DNA of 64,000 nucleotides. It comes from Micrasema longulum. Taxonomy: Eukaryota; Arthropoda; Insecta; Trichoptera; Brachycentridae. The stretch covers positions 43,945 through 107,944 of the forward strand of contig JAGVSM010001446.1 in the NCBI GenBank assembly GCA_022494885.1, given 5' to 3'. The notes beneath the pieces were generated by a model. It made no database searches. It was not told the origin of the DNA and worked only from the letters and a program-made list of their open reading frames with translations. Positions 44,405 through 54,799 of the stretch are shown piece after piece (within the stretch, counting starts at the first letter, position 1; every line of letters starts with the position of its first letter). Both the position numbers and the translations under genes were made by a program.

Positions 44405-46110
44405 ATATTATGTGGAAGCCTCTAATTGGACTTTATGATATGTATTTATGGCTTTTGAAAAAATGCATTAACGTATTAGCTCCATTTTTAACAGATTTAT
44501 TTAATACATCCATGGAGCGCAGCATTGTTCCGAGAGCCATAAAAAAAGCAAATGTAACTCCACTTTTAAAAAATTCCCAACTAGATGTGGAAGATCTTTC
44601 CAGTTTTCGCCCTATTTCAAATCTTCCCATCGTATCAAAAATACTAGAAAAATAGTTTCTCACAGGCTCGTTAACTATATCGAGCGGAATTCTTTATTTT
44701 CGGTAAGGCAATCGGCATACCGACGTTTTCATTCCACGGAGACGGGAGTGATAAGAGTACTGTCTGACATTATAACGTCGGTGGACTCTGGTAATCTGGT
44801 GTTGATGGCTCTTCTGGACATGAGTGCTGCATTTGATACTGTAGACCATAATATTTTGCTTGAACGTCTGAAGAAAACTTATGGTATCCGTGATCAGGCA
44901 CATATGTGGTTCAGTTCATATCTTAATAAAAGAGAATATGCAGTCGTGTTCCAGGGTAAAGCTCAACCAACTTTCGGGTGTCTACAGGAGTGCCTCAAGG
45001 GTCAGTACTCGGACCACTTCTCTATCTCCTTTACACTAAAGATATAGAGAACATTATCAAAGAATGTGGATTGTGGTCGCACTGCTATGCAGATGATACG
45101 CAGATTTATTTTTATTGCAAACCAGGCGAGAGAAGTGTGCTTGTCAATTTAATTGATGTGTGCATCAAGAAAATAGGAAACTGGATGGCTGAAAACAGAC
45201 TAACATTAAACCCATCAAAAACTGAACAACTGTGGGTGGCTTCAGCCAGACGACAGAATTTGATTCAGGATACGGCTCTACCCAATGTAGGGAGTGCCGT
45301 TTTACCCACCGTTAAACTACTGGGAGTTTTACTCAATTCTGACCTATCTCTTGACGCTCAAATTAGTAGAACGATAAGTTCATGCTTCTACCAGCTGAGA
45401 CAAATTAAATGCATACGCAAAAATTTGCCGGTTGATGCTGCCCGTCAATTAATAAATGCGTTTGTAGTGTCTAGAGTCGATTATTGTAATGGTATCTATG
45501 CAGGTCTACCAATGAACAAAATGACTCGCCTACAATCTGTATTGAATGCCGCAGCGAGACTTATTTTCGAATCTCTAAGTTCAGTCATATCACTCCACTA
45601 CTTCGGGAACTACACTGGCTACGTTTTCCACAGAGGGTCGAATACAAACTCTGTTGGCTTATGTATAAGCCACTGCACAACTCTGCTCCGGAATATCCAA
45701 GGGAACTATGCATTCCAGATGAACTAGCTGACAGGCGTCTCACGCTTAGATCAGCTACGTCTACGGCGAGAGGAAAAGTTATTATACCTCTACGCAAACA
45801 GCGAACTAAATTTAGTGAACGCGCATTTGTGGTCGCAGGCCCTATGGCATGGAATGCTCTCCCAGCAGAGGTGCGAGGCTGTGAAAGTGAAGTGATGTTT
45901 CGGAAAAAACTTAAAACCCACTTGTTCTCTAAATCATTTGAATAAATCCGTAGCACGTGACAACAAAATAAATCATTTTAATCAAATTACAAATTTAAAG
46001 CTTCAATTAAATTAACTTAACAGTAGAATCACCATGTAAAGCGCCCTTGAGGTATTTTATTACGAAAATGGCGCTATATAAGTTATCCACAATAAAAATA
46101 TAAAAAAAAA
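44405..46110 (+). pseudogene. L2-like LINE reverse transcriptase, three frame breaks
   Basis: Plus-strand RT in order: VLAPFLTDLFNTSMERSIVP, DLSSFRPISNLPIVSKILEK (44590-44652), RQSAYRRFHSTET, ALLDMSAAFDTVDHNILLER, STGVPQGSVLGPLLYLLYTK, HCYADDTQIY (catalytic YADD), AENRLTLNPSKTE, KLLGVLLNSDLSLDAQI, RVDYCNGIYAGLP, LNAAARLIF, then KLCWLMYKPLHNSAPEYP and VVAGPMAWNALPAEVRGCES to a stop at about 45943. YADD, AFDTVDH and the closing 'WNALP.EVR' fit the L2/CR1 group. Single-base lesions occur near 44652, 44970 and 45569. The 3' UTR has GTAAAGCGCCCTTGAGG and AATGGCGCTATATAAG, then an A-rich tail. ORF1 and endonuclease are missing. This is the best preserved RT in the window. Confidence 0.92.
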
Positions 46111-46694
46111 ATATAATTGATTCTTATAAATGTATAAATGTCTGTTGGCTTTCCAATGAAATAAAATAAAAATAAATAAAATAAATAATAGACTTAATTT
46201 TTGTAGTATTTTTTACACAGCGAATTTTTAAATCTCTAAGTTACAAAATATTTATTTTCTCCGTTTTTTGTTTTATGTAGAAACGTCCTTCTTTCTTATG
46301 ACGGCATTATAAACAAACATAAAAAATAACAACAAATAACATGACCAATTACGGGGACAAAACAATATCGTGTTTTCCACGTGTAGACAGTCTTTTAGAG
46401 AGTGTTAGCACTTTTCCAAATAAATATATTACTTTTATTAAAATAAGTTCAGTGTTCAAATTTATTTGCGTAGTCTGGCTTAAATTAACGAGTTTTATTT
46501 TAAAAGTATGGAAAAGCTTCATACACGAGTTTTACGAAGAAACACAATAAGTCTGTTTCAGCAGATTTGTAATTGAATGTTCGTTACCTGTTTCCCTCTG
46601 ATTAATTATCACAGAAACAATATTTGGGGAACAAGATGAAAATAATGAAATAGCAGTGTTAAGGCGCGCATCCACGATAAAAAACTAAATGTAT
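46111..46694. other. A-rich tail region, then unassigned
   Basis: AAATAAAATAAATAAT runs to about 46190 (LINE tail), then nothing recognised. Confidence 0.4.
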
Positions 46695-46872
46695 TTTTGA
46701 AATTTATCGCAACAGAGAAGAAAAATATTTTTGAGCATAGAAAAGGTCTGGGCGTTTGCAGGGTTTATGACCTGTCGAACATTCAAAAGACAGGTCTTAA
46801 GCCCTGTAAAAGCCAAGACTTTGATATTTCCTCTTTGATGTTTTTTCCCTCTCTGTTGGAATAAATTTTAAT
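46695..46872. mobile_element. FB foldback element, short near-perfect palindrome
   Basis: Arms meet almost directly: ...GGGTTTATGACCTGTC, then GAACATTCAAAA, then GACAGGTCTTAAGCCCTGTA. Outer words are AAATTTATCGCAACAGAGA and CTCTCTGTTGGAATAAATTT. The centre seen in other copies is deleted. Confidence 0.8.
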
Positions 46873-47536
46873 CTTAAAAACAAATTGCATTTAAATCATA
46901 AAAAAAAAACGTTTTAATTCGATATTTTTTTTCAATATAAAATTATTAATAAAGAAGAAGTCTTAAGGATGATCGAGAAAAAATATGATGATTGGAAAAT
47001 TCAAATTGCTATTTCTGGTAATGATAAATTTGACATAATAGAACAACGAATTATAAAATGTATAAAAATTGATTAAAATGGAAGTAGTCGGGAAAAAAGC
47101 ATTATTTATGTAAGTAAGGAAACATTGTGATGATAATAGTAAAAAGAGTAAGTAAATCTCGTTTTAAACACTAATAACGTAGCTTTGAAACTACTGTTTA
47201 GTATATTAACAATTTTTTTTTTTGTAAGCAATGCTGGAATTTATATATAGAATTATTAGTTTTGATAAAAAAATACGAAATAAATTAGAACAGCAGTATA
47301 AAGTGACGAAATCCAGACTGTCTGCAAACTCAAACTGTCATACTCAAGACTTTATTGCAGAAACCAGTATTTTAATTTTATTAATGGAAAAACTGTTTTT
47401 TATATCAAAAAACCTTAATAGTGAGTTTTATATTTTAATCGTCAACACAAATAAATGCAATAAAAGACGAGAAAGAATGGAGTCTTATGCAAATTATGTC
47501 TAAAATAAATGATTTTTTTTATTCTTAAAAAAATAT
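46873..47536. other. Unassigned
   Basis: A 90-codon ORF (47231-47503) has no motif I recognise. Confidence 0.4.
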
Positions 47537-47806
47537 TCCATCATAATGATTCCCCTTACGCACCCAATGGTGCATAGGGCACTGCGTTAGTATACTAAAG
47601 ACAGCGTATCCTTATCATTTTTTTTGTTAAATGATGGTAAGATGATTAGTTTTACGCTTCGGGTACCAGTCCAGGAATTATGATATATTCTAGTGTAAAA
47701 ACACACTTTTAAATAAATATTTCATTTCAACTATGTCGGGAATCGAATCCGAGTACTCTAGCATGGAAGGCAAACGCGCTGACTATTACACCAAGATGCT
47801 GACGAA
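47537..47806 (-). mobile_element. tRNA-derived SINE-A
   Basis: Minus strand: CGTCAGCATCTTGGTGTAAT head, GCGCGTTTGCCTTCCATGC, B-box-like GGATTCGATTCCC, CCTGGACTGGTACCCGAAGC, CGTAAAACTAATCATC, tail GCCCTATGCACCATTGGGTG. Nearly full length. Confidence 0.82.
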
Positions 47807-48464
47807 AAAAGATTTACATCAAATAATTAACTAAAAAAGAAATTACGTCTTATCTTAAAACGATTTTTTTAATAATTTCGTACTAAAAATACAACATTTT
47901 AATCAAACCTAGATATATATAATTTCTTAGATAAAAACGATGTTTTTTGTGGAATCCTATTGAGATTAAGTTTTAAAGGTTCTAGTAAACATATGAATAA
48001 AACTACAAAGTTATAAAATATTATTTTCGATATGAAACGGCTGTTTTCCAAAGTAGATTCGCCGTTTAACATTATTGCAGCGAAATATTTCCTTTCTCTG
48101 CCCCAGAACAATGAAACATCATAAATCATTCCCTTAAGGGATGGTCTGATACTATCAACATTGCTTAATTGAATCGATACTTTATGGCAAACTGGATCGA
48201 TATAAACTTTCATTATCTTTCATTATATTTATTGTGTGGTGAATCATTGGCTACTTCTTGAAATATACAAGTAGGTACATAAAACAAATTGTTTTTTTAA
48301 ACCAATTGAAAGACTTCGAATCGAGTTAGATTTATGTTTAATGCAATAAAGTTTTGTAATGCTTGTAACGTTAGGAAATAATCACAATAAAGCGTTTTGT
48401 AATATTGTGATTGGGCATTACATAACTCTTTTTTTATTTAATTATTCATCAGCTATAGCGCTAA
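47807..48464. other. Unassigned
   Basis: No feature recognised. Confidence 0.4.
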
Positions 48465-48605
48465 GTCATAGTGGCGTAGCGTTTGCAGCGTGGCGATGGG
48501 GCGGTACGCGGCGCCTTGCCGCACCCGCGCGCTCACTATGGACACTACACTTGTTAACCATATGTTTATGTTCACCTCACCCGCGCCGCAAATACATCAC
48601 TACTA
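48465..48605. other. CpG-rich patch
   Basis: GGCGATGGGGCGGTACGCGG, CGCCTTGCCGCACCCGCGCG and CACCCGCGCCGC. No ORF or TE signature. It lies just upstream of the minus-strand LINE tail. Confidence 0.5.
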
Positions 48606-48624
48606 TGGCCAAGCATTTAAGATA

Positions 48625-50100
48625 TATTTTATTTTATTGAAATAAACGGCACTTAGTGCTTTTTACATATTAGTAACAAATACAGTTAAATATACATACA
48701 TGAAAGTATAATTATAAGTTATACAGAACATTTAAAACAAAATTATTAATTTACAAATTAAGAAAGTCTTATAAATATTACCAGTTTTTAAATTATTGAT
48801 AAAAAATTATAATTTGGTACTAGATTTGAACCAGTAAAAAAAAACTAAGAAAACAATTTTGAATAACACTAAACAGTTCATAAAAGAATTAAATATATAT
48901 TTTATTATTTAAAATTATTAGTTAGGTAAATAGTATATATATATGAATAAAAATATATATTGATGTAAGAAAAATTATAAACAGAAATACTTTGTACTAA
49001 TAAATAAAATCAAGAAAAGAAACGAAAAAAAGAAAAAAAAACACGAATAAAGAAGTATAGACAATTTTGAACAATGGTAAATGTTACAAAAAAAAATTAA
49101 AAATGGTTATCTTGAACTATTAAGTACCTACTAGCTTCTCCTACCTATGAAATACAGGAGAAGAGCCGTTCTATTCGTACTAAATTTAACGTGCAATAAG
49201 TCATCAACCTCTTGGTACTCATTGCCTAGAGTGTAAAGTCTATTGATGACTGCATTTTTACCATATGATATGAAAGTATTGTTTCCACAGTATTGGTTGG
49301 TTTGCCGAGTTGTCCTTTTTGGTACATTAAAATTAATTAATGATAAAATTGAAGGGGAGTCAAATGTAAAATTGATTATTTTATATAAATTTAATAAATT
49401 TAAAAAAGTTATAACTCTCCTATTGCTTAGTCTTAATAATTTCTAAATATACAGTAACAAATTATAATTTAGGAAACTCAATAAAAGCAACTAATTAAAA
49501 TTTTGAAAATCGTAAAAACTTATTTTAGACCTTTTCAATTCAATATTGGTGCCTAGAATAATGAGGCGCCCAGATTGTAGAGTTGTACACCAAAATGCTT
49601 CTTACAAGTTAGGTGTACATTTTTTTAAGGGCACCAATGTTGTTGAAATCTTTTGTGGTTCTAATTATGAAACCCAACATTTTTAGAGATCTAATACTAA
49701 TGCTATTAATATGACTGATAAAGGTTAATTTGGTATCGAAAATAACAAATAAATCACGCATTTCGGAAACGGATGCAAGTTCAGAGTTGCCATTAAAATA
49801 ATTAAACATCATTAGAAACTGAGTCCTGTGAAATCTCATGATTTGGTCTTTTTGTACATTGAGTTGGAGTTCATTTGTTGAGCACCACGAAAATAGTTTA
49901 TTTAAGTTATGTTGGATAGTAATACAATCATCAACAGTGTTAATTACTCTGAAAATTTTCATGTCGTCAGCAAAGAACAAAACTTCGACACCATTAAATA
50001 TGTCAACAATATCGTTATATAGGTATATTGTGCACTTATAACATTTTAATTTAAAAGAACTAAAATCCCACCAAACAACTTTTTGTCGAGACAACAACAA
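48625..50100 (-). pseudogene. CR1/Jockey-group LINE, 5'-truncated
   Basis: The minus-strand ORF 50100-49609 carries VEVLFFADDMKIFRVINTVD (catalytic FADD), LFSWCSTNELQLNVQKDQIM, SEMRDLFVIFDTKLTFISHI and RSLKMLGFIIRTTKDFNN, the second half of the RT and the thumb. Downstream frames are heavily decayed (49600-48700). The 3' end at 48630-48660 reads AAAAAGCACTAAGTGCCGTT then TATTTCAATAAAATAAAAT on the minus strand. About 1.47 kb survives. Confidence 0.85.
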
Positions 50101-50239
50101 CGTCGAGATTTGTTTTAATACCTACTTATTTATAAACTATATAATCTGTTTTTTTTTTAAGCAGTTAATTAAAAAAAAACTCAAATTAATTAAAATTAAC
50201 GTAAATACGCTTTGTTTCTAATTACTTAGTATTTATTTT

Positions 50240-50290
50240 ACTACCGACCGGTTTCGAAGCTACACAAGTTTCATTTTCAAGGCTTAATTC
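50240..50290 (-). repeat. Decayed hammerhead-like terminal motif
   Basis: Minus strand: GCCTTGAAAATGAAACTTGT then GTAGCTTCGAAACCGGTCGG. The GAA(G/A)C...GCTTC stem, GAAA and palindromic CCGG plus UC are present, but the CUGANGA core is changed to CUUGAAAA. Likely a fragment of a Penelope-type terminal repeat. Confidence 0.45.
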
Positions 50291-50435
50291 GACTAATGGT
50301 TTTTACTAACGAAATAATTATTATTATACGAAACAATCTAAAGTAAAACAAGATGATATATGAAAGAGTAAATCACAATAATATAAGAGCTGCAAAATAA
50401 AAAAAATCTGAATAAATATCATAAAAAACATCAAA

Positions 50436-50565
50436 CCTTGTTGTGGTCCCGTGGTAGTATTGTGAACCTACGGACCATAGGTCTTAGGTTGAAATTCCAC
50501 TCTACCACAACCCGATTACCATTTTTCCAGTATAAGTTATTTACGACTTTCAGAAAATGATCTGA
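50436..50565 (+). repeat. tRNA-like repeat (SINE-C)
   Basis: CTTGTTGTGGTCCCGTGGTA head, CTTAGGTTGAAATTCCACTC, then CAACCCGATTACCATTTTTC and CAGTATAAGTTATTTACGAC, as at 4919. Confidence 0.7.
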
Positions 50566-51008
50566 AAATTTAAATATTTGTATATTTCTCTATAAAAAAA
50601 AAAACTATATCATAGGCAGAATAAATATTTGCCCACTGCTTTAAAAAAATCGATCTATGTACCTGCGTTTGTTTAAGTTTTCAACAACTTTAAACAGGAC
50701 TTAAGTATGGTATTTTTTTTACTTAGGACATTAAACAATATTTCCACCAAAATTATGCAACATAAAGTTAATTAGTTTTAACAATATATATATGCCTATT
50801 TGCGTTCTTTTTACTACCTACCGTATTATAAGGGAGTTGAAAACTATTCAATATTAATTGAATATGACTACTCATTTCTCTTCGAAAATAGAAAGCTGTT
50901 TTTCGGTAAAAGGTTTTGAAATTAACTTTATTTTTTAATAAACTCAAAGCATTATCACCAAATACAAGTTTTTTTTTTTTTGAATGTGTGGGATTCATAG
51001 TCCATGGT
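50566..51008. other. Unassigned
   Basis: No feature recognised. Confidence 0.4.
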
Positions 51009-51419
51009 TGATAATATACACGTGCTAAATAATTTCACCTGAAATATAGAGCCACGACTTCAAGAAGCAAGTTAGCGTTTTCTATTGAATTCAATCTATA
51101 ACATTCTGGAAACGCGAGATCAACGTTCTGCAGTACATTAACATTGTCTCTACCATGGAGATATAAAGAACATAGGAACGTGGCCTATAAAGAAACCACA
51201 GGGCGCAGCCAACGCCCATTTCAGTCCGATAAAGTTCAGTCACTCAGTTACAGCACGTGGTTCAAGTGCAGTCACTTCAACCCATCATCGCCACTACGCT
51301 CTTGCTACACAACTAATTGCTGTATCTTATTTGCCATGTAATAAATACGTATTAAACAGCAACCTCGTGTCTCCTGTCAATCTCTAACTGCAGTAGGAGC
51401 TCCTCCAACCTCAGTAACA
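51009..51419 (+). mobile_element. Solo-LTR-like repeat, copy 2
   Basis: 411 bp from TGATAATATACACGTGC to CCTCAGTAACA. A TATA-like CTATAAAGA lies at 51185-51193 and a polyadenylation-like AATAAA at 51340-51345, followed by AACAGCAACCTCGTGTC. It matches the minus-strand repeat at 25667-26085 end to end. TG...CA ends, promoter-then-polyA order and similar lengths (411 and 419) support an LTR. No internal region on either side. Confidence 0.72.
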
Positions 51420-51834
51420 TTAATCCTATAAATTTATCAACATTCTCACCAAGTCCTCTCTTATGCCCTCTCCCCGATAAATATGAAGTAAAACTCCAAC
51501 TATCCAGATTAATGTGTGCTAGATTTTATTGCTGCAGAAATAATACAGCAAATTAGAATCACGTTAAATACTTAATAAAACATGGCAAGCAAAGCTGATT
51601 CCACAATTCAATTAAAATTTAAAATTTCGCCTTTATTTTATTTTTATATAATAATCTCTTTATTTGGCAATCCGGATGACTGGAGTTCAGATTATCAAAG
51701 CTCTAATCTATTTTTTTTTAACTCACGCACCCACACACACGCAAAAATTCACATGCGCAGATCACACAGGAACACAAACTTTGTACACGCACGATTTAAA
51801 CGATGTAAACTCTCTCCTTCTACAATGTTTTGAG
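51420..51834. other. Unassigned
   Basis: A CACACACGCAAAAATTCACA run near 51732-51751; nothing else. Confidence 0.4.
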
Positions 51835-52140
51835 TACGTCCAAATGTGTGTAGACAGGCTACATTTCCTTCTTAGGGAGTTTTTTCAATCTTAATTTGTT
51901 GCAACAGAGAAGAAAAATATTTTAAGGGCTTATTACCTGTCATTGACTCGTTTATGTGGCAACTTTACACACTGTGTAACATTCACTATTCTACATATGT
52001 TTTTAACATTCACAAAAAGTGGAGGAGTTTAAGAAATGTGCATATTTAAACACAGACAGGTCATTATCCCTGTTAATGCCTAGACTTTCATATTCTTTTT
52101 TCAAAAATGTTTTCCCTCTATTGCAAAAAATTAGATCTCT
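51835..52140. mobile_element. FB foldback element
   Basis: Flank CCAAATGTGTGTAGACAGGC, end TTGTTGCAACAGAGAAGAAA, arm GGGCTTATTACCTGTCATTG and ACACTGTGTAACATTCACTA, a short centre, and opposite arm GACAGGTCATTATCCCTGTT / AATGCCTAGACTTTCATATT. The right arm is shorter than the left. Confidence 0.75.
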
Positions 52141-52270
52141 TATTCCTATATTTAATGTATTATTAAATTAACAGTAGTTTTTTAAATTAACTGTTGTATT
52201 GCTAACATGGTCCTATTCCTACATGTTGTTGTGTGAAATCTGTAAAAATACCGAATAAAATAAAATATTT

Positions 52271-52470
52271 GCGGCCTCTGTGGTGTAGTGGTTAAGATAC
52301 TAGACTCACACACGGAAGGTTCTGGGTTCGATTCCCGGTGAAAACACAAAAATTAAATGTGATTTTTCTCAAGCTTGGGTGTACTGTGCTGTAATTCACC
52401 ACTGTAATTGGGCATCAAAGCCTGTCGCGGCGCAAAAAAATGTATCTTTGTAAATAAATAAATAAAAAAG
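52271..52470 (+). mobile_element. tRNA-derived SINE, second type (SINE-B)
   Basis: GCGGCCTCTGTGGTGTAGTG then GTTAAGATAC (A-box-like) and GGGTTCGATTCCC (perfect B-box) form a tRNA-like head of about 75 bp. An unrelated body follows, with GATTTTTCTCAAGCTTGGGT and GGGCATCAAAGCCTGTCGC, and a TAAATAAATAAATAAAA tail. Its body differs from SINE-A. The internal promoter is better preserved than in any SINE-A copy. Confidence 0.8.
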
Positions 52471-52474
52471 AAAG

Positions 52475-52717
52475 AGAGAATTTATTTTTATTTTTTATTA
52501 CTGTTGACATCCCCAATAAATACAATAAAATAGGAAACAAATAAAAATGACAATACAATTTCATCCTCCATGTCGAATCCGATACTAATTGAACTGCACA
52601 ATAAGCGTTCAATTCAAATCGAAGCACTTGTTGAACAGGAATTAAATCATTAATCTGATTCAAAGTCTGAAAACCTCCTAACGATTGTTCTGGCTTAAAG
52701 CAGTTACTTCCTGACAT
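52475..52717 (-). CDS. Small unidentified ORF beginning next to a CpG-rich patch
   Basis: The minus-strand frame from ATG at 52717 (context GCCATGT, a fair start context) runs MSGSNCFKPEQSLGGFQTLN and onward to about residue 52 with ordinary amino-acid composition, then becomes hydrophobic and low-complexity. The frame closes at 52415, but the lower part overlaps the SINE-B tail, so only the first part could be exon. I recognise no domain. Upstream on the same strand lies the most CpG-rich DNA in the window (52720-52880). It might be the first exon of a host gene, or chance. Confidence 0.3.
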
Positions 52718-52719
52718 GG

Positions 52720-52880
52720 CTTAGGGCTCGGGGTGGGTTCTCACTTCTCACCTGGAGAAGTGCGGCCGTGGTAGTGATCACACACGCCACGGTGTGCGAA
52801 CCTGACGTGAGTGTGCGTGGCGCGGCGTGACGTGTACGGTGCGGCGCGCGTGTAGTGGTGGCGCAGTAACGTAATGGTAG
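52720..52880. promoter_or_regulatory. CpG-rich island, possible promoter
   Basis: 160 bp dense in CpG: GGCTCGGGGTGGG, GAAGTGCGGCCG, GTGGCGCGGCGTGACG, GGTGCGGCGCGCGTG. It contrasts with flanks that are mostly A/T. It abuts the ATG of the minus-strand ORF at 52717. No TATA box seen. A GC-rich TE end is the alternative. Confidence 0.35.
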
Positions 52881-53689
52881 GTACCTATGCAGCTAATCAA
52901 CGTGGGAGCTGGGAAGCTCGGTGCGCCTCTTGTAATCCGACCTATTTATACTTCAAAGTGGCTTATTTGTCACTCGGTGGACTACAGTGTAAACACAAAT
53001 GTGCACACAACTTAATTTCGTTTTTAACAATAAAATCAAAAACTAAAAAACCAAAATAAAAACATTTGATACACTTCTTTTTGACCGATCGGCGCGAATA
53101 TAAAAATGCCTGTTAGACAGTAAAAGCCATAATTTATTAATATAAATGCAGTGCAAGTGCCCGCGTATTTTAATTAATCCTTTAAGCTTTCACCTGCTAA
53201 TTACATTGAAATTTCATTGATGACAATTGTCAAAAATCAACGTATAAATCGAATTAAACATAAAAAAAATAAAATATTTTAAGTTTTAACTGTTGAAAAT
53301 AAATAAATAAAATTTAACTATTAACAACTCTTAGAAATTAAAAAGCAACAAATAATAATAAAAAATAATCAAATAAACTATACTACCTGTCTAATTTTGG
53401 AACACTAGCAAATGATTGAATTTCAACCTCATTTAACCCTTAATTCATACCTCCACAAACACAAACACAAAATACTTCATAACATTAAAAAAATATTGCC
53501 TCCGCATAGAAAAAAAGTTGACTTAATACACTGTTAAAATTATAAAATATGTTTTGAAGTAAAATTTTAATTTTATATAGATAAAGGAGCAAGTCCGAAA
53601 TCGGCAGGTAATTGAAAAAAAAGGGTTAAAAACAACGTGTTTTTAATTAATTTACGAAAATTGTTTATTTTTTGCACATTTTATTATTC
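52881..53689. other. Unassigned AT-rich stretch
   Basis: Nothing recognised apart from CCGATCGGCGCG at about 53085, also found near 31729. Confidence 0.4.
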
Positions 53690-53945
53690 AAGATGAGTTC
53701 ATCGAAAGGTTTGTAGACAAGAACTGAATTTCACTCCATTGGAGTTATCAAATTCGCATTTTACAAGAAAAATAGAGAATTCACAATTTCGCCTATGTTT
53801 CGACATCGGAATTTCTTCCATTCGTCCACCTGTTGGTTTATCTAAAGTGAAAGAACTGAGATGTTTGTAACGTAGGTGAGGTTAATCTTGGTTATAAATT
53901 TCCTCTACTAGACAACGCTTGAAAATAAAACAGTTTTTTATTATT
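53690..53945. repeat. FB foldback repeat, degenerate
   Basis: AGGTTTGTAGACAAGAACTG, AATTTCACTCCATTGGAGTT (flank), CATCTGTTGG-type region near 53830, then CCTCTACTAGACAACGCTTG (centre). The arms are largely missing. Confidence 0.55.
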
Positions 53946-54269
53946 TTTAAACTTGCTAATGATTGCAAAAAAATATTTCGTTTATTTAATGGGAACAAAT
54001 TATTAATTATTATTAACATTGACGAATAACTTATCGTGATTTAAATAATATTGTAGAAATTTTATTGGTATTGGGTGGCAGATGATTCCACAGTCGAGCC
54101 GCATGGAAACTGTATTAGTTTAATTAGAAAGAGAAATTAATTGTGGATGGAAATTAAAGAGGAGCTTTAAAAATAAAAACGAAGAGGTAAACCATGAACT
54201 GACAAGCGTTGAAGTTTTTTGAGGAGATATATGGGAGCGTAAGGACTATGTAGTACTGTGAAAAGAAGT
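53946..54269. other. Unassigned
   Basis: Possibly upstream part of the following LINE. No motif. Confidence 0.35.
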
Positions 54270-54790
54270 GGGAGGGAGTGATAATCTCTCCGCTGTCTTA
54301 TTTTGTATAATATTCTTCACAACCCTTCCGCTCTAAAATATTTTGCTGAGTATTTCATTTACCTTTCTGATCATGGTCTTTCGCTTCGCTCTTCTCAGGA
54401 GAGAACACTTTCCATTTCTCGAAATAGCAAATAATTTTTCAGCTATTCCTTTTCCATCCAAGCTGTAAGACTTTGAAATGAGCTACCTCTTCATATAAAA
54501 AATGCACCTTCTTTAGCCACCTTTAAAAAACGCCAAAAACATAAGTGTTAACCCTCAGAATCCTGAATTCTCTGAATTTTCCTGTTTTTTTAAAAATATA
54601 TTTTTATCCCCTTTTTTTTTCTTTCCTAGGTTCCTTTTTCTTTCTCCATTTTAATCTCATTATCTGATTGCATATTCCTCATCATTCAATATGTAAAACA
54701 TAATGTATTTCTTTTAAAATAATGTTAATATGTGCAAGCCTTGGGCTATTAATTGAGCATTTTTATGAATATATCTTTTATTTATTTATA
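54270..54790 (+). pseudogene. LINE ORF2 C-terminus and 3' end
   Basis: A plus-strand frame near 54425-54550 reads FFSYSFSIQAVRL, stop, NELPLHIKNAPSLATFKKRQ KH: the 'SFS..AVRLWN.LP..I....SLATFK..LK' end of LINE ORF2, with the conserved Trp codon turned into TGA. The UTR carries GCAAGCCTTGGGCTATTAAT then GAGC, and finishes in TTTATTTATTTATATTT near 54790. The next element starts immediately in the opposite orientation. Confidence 0.75.
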
Positions 54791-54799
54791 TTTGGAAAA

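Noticed and set aside
52271..52345. tRNA gene
   Set aside because: A and B boxes are good, but the acceptor ends do not pair convincingly and a SINE body and A-rich tail follow, so I call it a SINE.
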